Source: a virus. Taken from it: a stretch of 22,624 nt of DNA. The translations under genes and the position numbers were made by a program. Where the stretch lies: positions 1 through 22,624 of IMG/VR virus record IMGVR_UViG_3300021959_004388; one strand, 5' to 3'. Shown one piece after another: positions 20,406 to 22,624 of the stretch (positions are counted from its first letter, which is position 1; the number at the start of each line of letters is the position of its first letter). Under the pieces are notes generated by a model. That model searched no databases, was not told where the DNA came from, and worked only from the letters and a program-made list of their open reading frames with translations.

Positions 20406-21445
20406 TGAATGTATGGTTGGTTGATCTCGAAGCAGTAGAAACACGCTACACAAAACAGTGGAAGACTGAATTTCCCAAACTGCTGAAGGCTCACGGCCAT
20501 ACCGTTAGAGTATTAAATGGTGGGGATACGCCTCAGGCAACAACGCCCGGGGCGTTCCTCAACTTTGGTGGAACCAATGTTTATAAATCAAACCAATTGA
20601 TGCAGATCGCGGAAGCATTCTGCAAAGGAGAAGTGAAGGATGGAGATTATTTCCTATATACGGACGCTTGGAACCCGACTGTTATCCAACTTAAATACAT
20701 GGCTGAGTTACTGGGCATTAACATTAGAATCGGTGGTCTTTGGCACGCTGGTAGTTACGATCCTGCTGATTTCCTTGGCAGGCTTATAGGTGATAAACCT
20801 TGGGTAAGAAATGCAGAAAGAAGCATGTATGAATGCTTTGATCATAATTTCTTCGCAAGTGAATTCCACATCGACATGTTCTTTGAATCATTTCCAGAAT
20901 TGGACAGAAGCAAAGTAGTAAGAACGGGATGGCCATTTGAATACATGGATCAAACACTCACAATGTACAAGGGCATGAAGAAAACTAATACTGTGCTATT
21001 TCCGCACAGAATTGCTCCAGAAAAGCAACTGCCCATATTCCAGGATCTAAAAGAATCCTTACCACAATACAACTTTGTGGTGTGCCAGGAAAGGCCACTA
21101 ACAAAGAACGAATACCACAACCTGCTGGGAGAGGCGAAACTTGTGTTTAGTGCGAACCTACAAGAAACGCTGGGCATTAGTTGGTATGAGGGTGCTCTGG
21201 TAGGAGCATTGCCCATGGTTCCGGACAGATTGAGTTACAGTGAGATGGCACTTGATAGATTCAAGTATCCATCAGAATGGACTGAATCAATGGAATCTTA
21301 CAAGAAGCACAAGAAACAAGTAATGGACAAGATTGTTGATTATATGGAAAATTACAAGGATTATCTCGTAAGCCTAAATAAACAGGTGTATAAACTGAAT
21401 GGAGATTATTTCGGTTGCGGAAATCTACTAAAGGTTTTAAAATAA
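20405..21445 (+). CDS. GT-B glycosyltransferase (GT4-like), substrate unknown
   Basis: The 346-residue protein has two Rossmann-like halves. The first contains LYTDAWNPTVIQLKYM and GLWHAGSYDPADFLGR (112-126). The second has NTVLFPHRIAPEKQLPIFQD (195-214) and SANLQETLGISWYEGALVGA (249-268), the GT4 nucleotide-sugar site with Glu254 and Glu262 in the E-x7-E arrangement. It should transfer a sugar from a nucleotide sugar. No membrane segment or signal is seen, so it acts in the cytoplasm. T4 glucosylates its modified base with GT-B enzymes. Its place inside a 7-deazaguanine-type locus suggests, but does not show, that DNA is the acceptor. Host-envelope or virion glycans are alternatives. Confidence 0.8.
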   Translation: MNVWLVDLEAVETRYTKQWKTEFPKLLKAHGHTVRVLNGGDTPQATTPGAFLNFGGTNVYKSNQLMQIAEAFCKGEVKDGDYFLYTDAWNPTVIQLKYMAELLGINIRIGGLWHAGSYDPADFLGRLIGDKPWVRNAERSMYECFDHNFFASEFHIDMFFESFPELDRSKVVRTGWPFEYMDQTLTMYKGMKKTNTVLFPHRIAPEKQLPIFQDLKESLPQYNFVVCQERPLTKNEYHNLLGEAKLVFSANLQETLGISWYEGALVGALPMVPDRLSYSEMALDRFKYPSEWTESMESYKKHKKQVMDKIVDYMENYKDYLVSLNKQVYKLNGDYFGCGNLLKVLK

Positions 21446-21485
21446 CAACAATGGCAATCCACTGCCTTAACATCGGAGACACAAA

Positions 21486-22172
21486 TTGAAAAAATACGAA
21501 GAAGTAACACGCAGAATTAAGGACGCTAACAAGCGTTACTGGGCCGGCGATAATATTAGTGAATTCATCTATGCTGGCGAAAAAGAAAAACTAATCGAGG
21601 AAGCCGCGGAAAAGTTTGAGGGTGTTTTGGACAGTCTTATCATTGATAGGGCAACTGATCCTAACAGCCACGGTACTGCTAAACGCCTTGCTAAAATGTA
21701 TTACAATGAACTAATGCAGGGTCGTTATGATAAGATTCCTACGGCAACAGCATTTCCAAACGAAGGTGAAGATGCTTACACGGGCATGTTGGTTGTAAGA
21801 AGCGAACTAAAGAGTGTTTGTTCGCATCATCATCAACCAGTAACAGGCGTGGCATACATTGGTATTATTCCAAATGGCAAGGTAATTGGACTTTCTAAAT
21901 ACACACGTATCGCACAGTGGTGTGCAAGGCGTGGAACCTTACAGGAAGAACTGTGCAATGACATTGCACGTGAAATTAAGAAAGCAACGAACTCAAAGAA
22001 CATTGGTGTGTATATTCAAGCAACGCATGGTTGCTGTGAGAATAGAGGCATCATGGCACACAGCAGTCTAACGCAGACAACCGTGTTGGAAGGCAGTTTC
22101 AAGGATGATCCAGGAACTAAGAAAGAGTTCATGGACAATATTAAATTGCAACAAGAGTTTGCACCAAGATAA
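21486..22172 (+). CDS. folE: GTP cyclohydrolase I
   Basis: The 228-residue enzyme converts GTP to 7,8-dihydroneopterin triphosphate, the first step of both folate and 7-deazaguanine (preQ0) synthesis. Zinc ligands align with E. coli FolE: Cys112 and His115 in VCSHHHQP, and Cys183 in THGCCENRG. IPNGKVIGLSKYTRIAQWCA is the conserved active-site helix and loop, and SHGTAKRLAKMYYNELMQGR the N-terminal family segment. Translation appears to start at TTG 21486, which follows GGAG by seven bases; no upstream in-frame ATG fits. A 12-codon ORF (21451-21489) ends across this TTG. Position beside the transglycosylase and QueD-like genes favours the preQ0 role. Confidence 0.94.
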   Translation: MKKYEEVTRRIKDANKRYWAGDNISEFIYAGEKEKLIEEAAEKFEGVLDSLIIDRATDPNSHGTAKRLAKMYYNELMQGRYDKIPTATAFPNEGEDAYTGMLVVRSELKSVCSHHHQPVTGVAYIGIIPNGKVIGLSKYTRIAQWCARRGTLQEELCNDIAREIKKATNSKNIGVYIQATHGCCENRGIMAHSSLTQTTVLEGSFKDDPGTKKEFMDNIKLQQEFAPR

Positions 22173-22183
22173 GGAGATTAAAT

Positions 22184-22375
22184 ATGCCAATACCAGAAAG
22201 AGTATATGTTCCAGCAGCCAAGGATCCAGGCAAGGGACATTTTTATGTAAGTTTAATTAAAAGCGGCTTAAGACTGATAGGTTGTTTGGTTGCAGTCTAT
22301 ACGGGTTCAATAGTATTACTTGCACTGGCTCTTGCTGCGGCTGAAATACTAGGCATTGCAGAGGAGTTGGTATAA
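22184..22375 (+). CDS. Small single-span membrane protein
   Basis: The 63-residue protein has a polar N terminus (MPIPERVYVPAAKDPGKGHF) and one long hydrophobic stretch, SGLRLIGCLVAVYTGSIVLL running into ALALAAAEILG. It is probably one membrane helix, perhaps two. AAGGAG seven to eight bases before ATG 22184 is strong. It ends in a TAATG overlap. No function is recognised. Confidence 0.65.
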   Translation: MPIPERVYVPAAKDPGKGHFYVSLIKSGLRLIGCLVAVYTGSIVLLALALAAAEILGIAEELV

Positions 22376-22611
22376 TGAATCTTAACCAAGAACGAGTGTA
22401 TGCCGTTCAACCACAGAAGACACAAACGGACATCAAGATTCTAACACCCAACGAAGCACTGATGTATAATTTGCGTGGTATTAAGTTAGTCGATATGACC
22501 ACACTACATGACCTTACTCCTCACAAGGTAAGGCTGAGCAGAAAGCACTGTCCAATGAAAGGAATAGACTATGGGACCTTATTCGGAAGAACTACAGCAG
22601 AAGCGTTGTAA
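22375..22611 (+). CDS. Small unknown protein
   Basis: The 78-residue, slightly basic protein (MNLNQERVYAVQPQKTQTDI; then LTPNEALMYNLRGIKLVDMT) has a single Cys and a C-terminal KHCPMKGIDYGTLFGRTTAE. It has no membrane segment or known motif. Translation is coupled to the upstream gene by the TAATG overlap. The 13 bases after its stop hold nothing recognisable before the window ends. Confidence 0.6.
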   Translation: MNLNQERVYAVQPQKTQTDIKILTPNEALMYNLRGIKLVDMTTLHDLTPHKVRLSRKHCPMKGIDYGTLFGRTTAEAL

Positions 22612-22624
22612 AAATTTAAAATTA

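Noticed and set aside
21454-21465. GGCA/TGCC pairing before folE
   Set aside because: Four base pairs only, with no T run or overlap with the start; not convincing as a terminator or switch.
1-22624. tRNA genes, CRISPR arrays, insertion sequences or attachment sites
   Set aside because: I looked for tRNA arm signatures, regularly spaced repeats, transposase motifs and long terminal repeats and saw none. The gaps between genes are too short to hold most of these.

Overview
The window looks like part of a T4-like (Straboviridae/Kyanoviridae-type) marine myovirus genome. The evidence is a family-B DNA polymerase ending in a clamp-binding tail, a gp45-type sliding clamp, a DsbA-like protein, late-promoter-like TAAATA boxes, and AT-rich sequence with every gene on the + strand in tightly packed, often overlapping order. 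Peptide deformylase, GTP cyclohydrolase I and a phage-type transglycosylase recall marine T4-like phages such as pelagiphages and cyanophages. No photosynthesis gene or tRNA is visible, and the host cannot be fixed from this window.

Layout, left to right. (1) 1-2027: the tail end of an unidentified gene, then a lysis cassette (GH108-type endolysin, small Cys protein, nested Rz/Rz1 spanins, holin-like membrane protein). (2) 2095-5816: a protein-quality-control block (DnaJ, peptide deformylase, ClpA-type unfoldase). (3) 5794-6838: an unknown protein and a beta-rich, probably structural protein. (4) 6888-12228: nine genes for mostly modular, Lys/Glu-rich proteins. Many begin with a short peptide resembling the T4 capsid-targeting sequence, and several end in short basic Cys-containing tails. 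Two carry enzyme domains, a nucleotidyltransferase and a HAD-type nucleotidase fused to a DUF3008-like domain. They are candidates for head-internal, co-injected proteins. (5) 12247-12293: an intrinsic terminator whose descending arm carries the -35 box of the next promoter, separating late-type from early/middle-type transcription. (6) 12318-13908: DsbA-like protein, small membrane proteins and small unknowns. (7) 14005-17463: DNA polymerase and sliding clamp, each with its own sigma70-like promoter. The polymerase leader also has a 5-bp/8-nt hairpin like the T4 gp43 translational operator. (8) 17472-22611: a TGT/DpdA-like transglycosylase, DUF465-like protein, unknown protein, QueD-like protein, small protein, GT-B glycosyltransferase, FolE and two small ORFs. 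This is a candidate 7-deazaguanine DNA-modification locus.

Two promoter grammars are visible. Late-side genes use boxes of the form (G/A)nTAAATA, several of which reuse the upstream gene's TAA stop codon. Early-side genes use TTGnnn-17 bp-TAnAAT promoters; four are found and all have exactly 17-bp spacers. The polymerase, clamp, base-modification genes and packaging-type cassette together suggest a phage that replicates its DNA with its own replisome, may modify guanine, and may carry enzymes into the next host inside the head. The last two points are inference.
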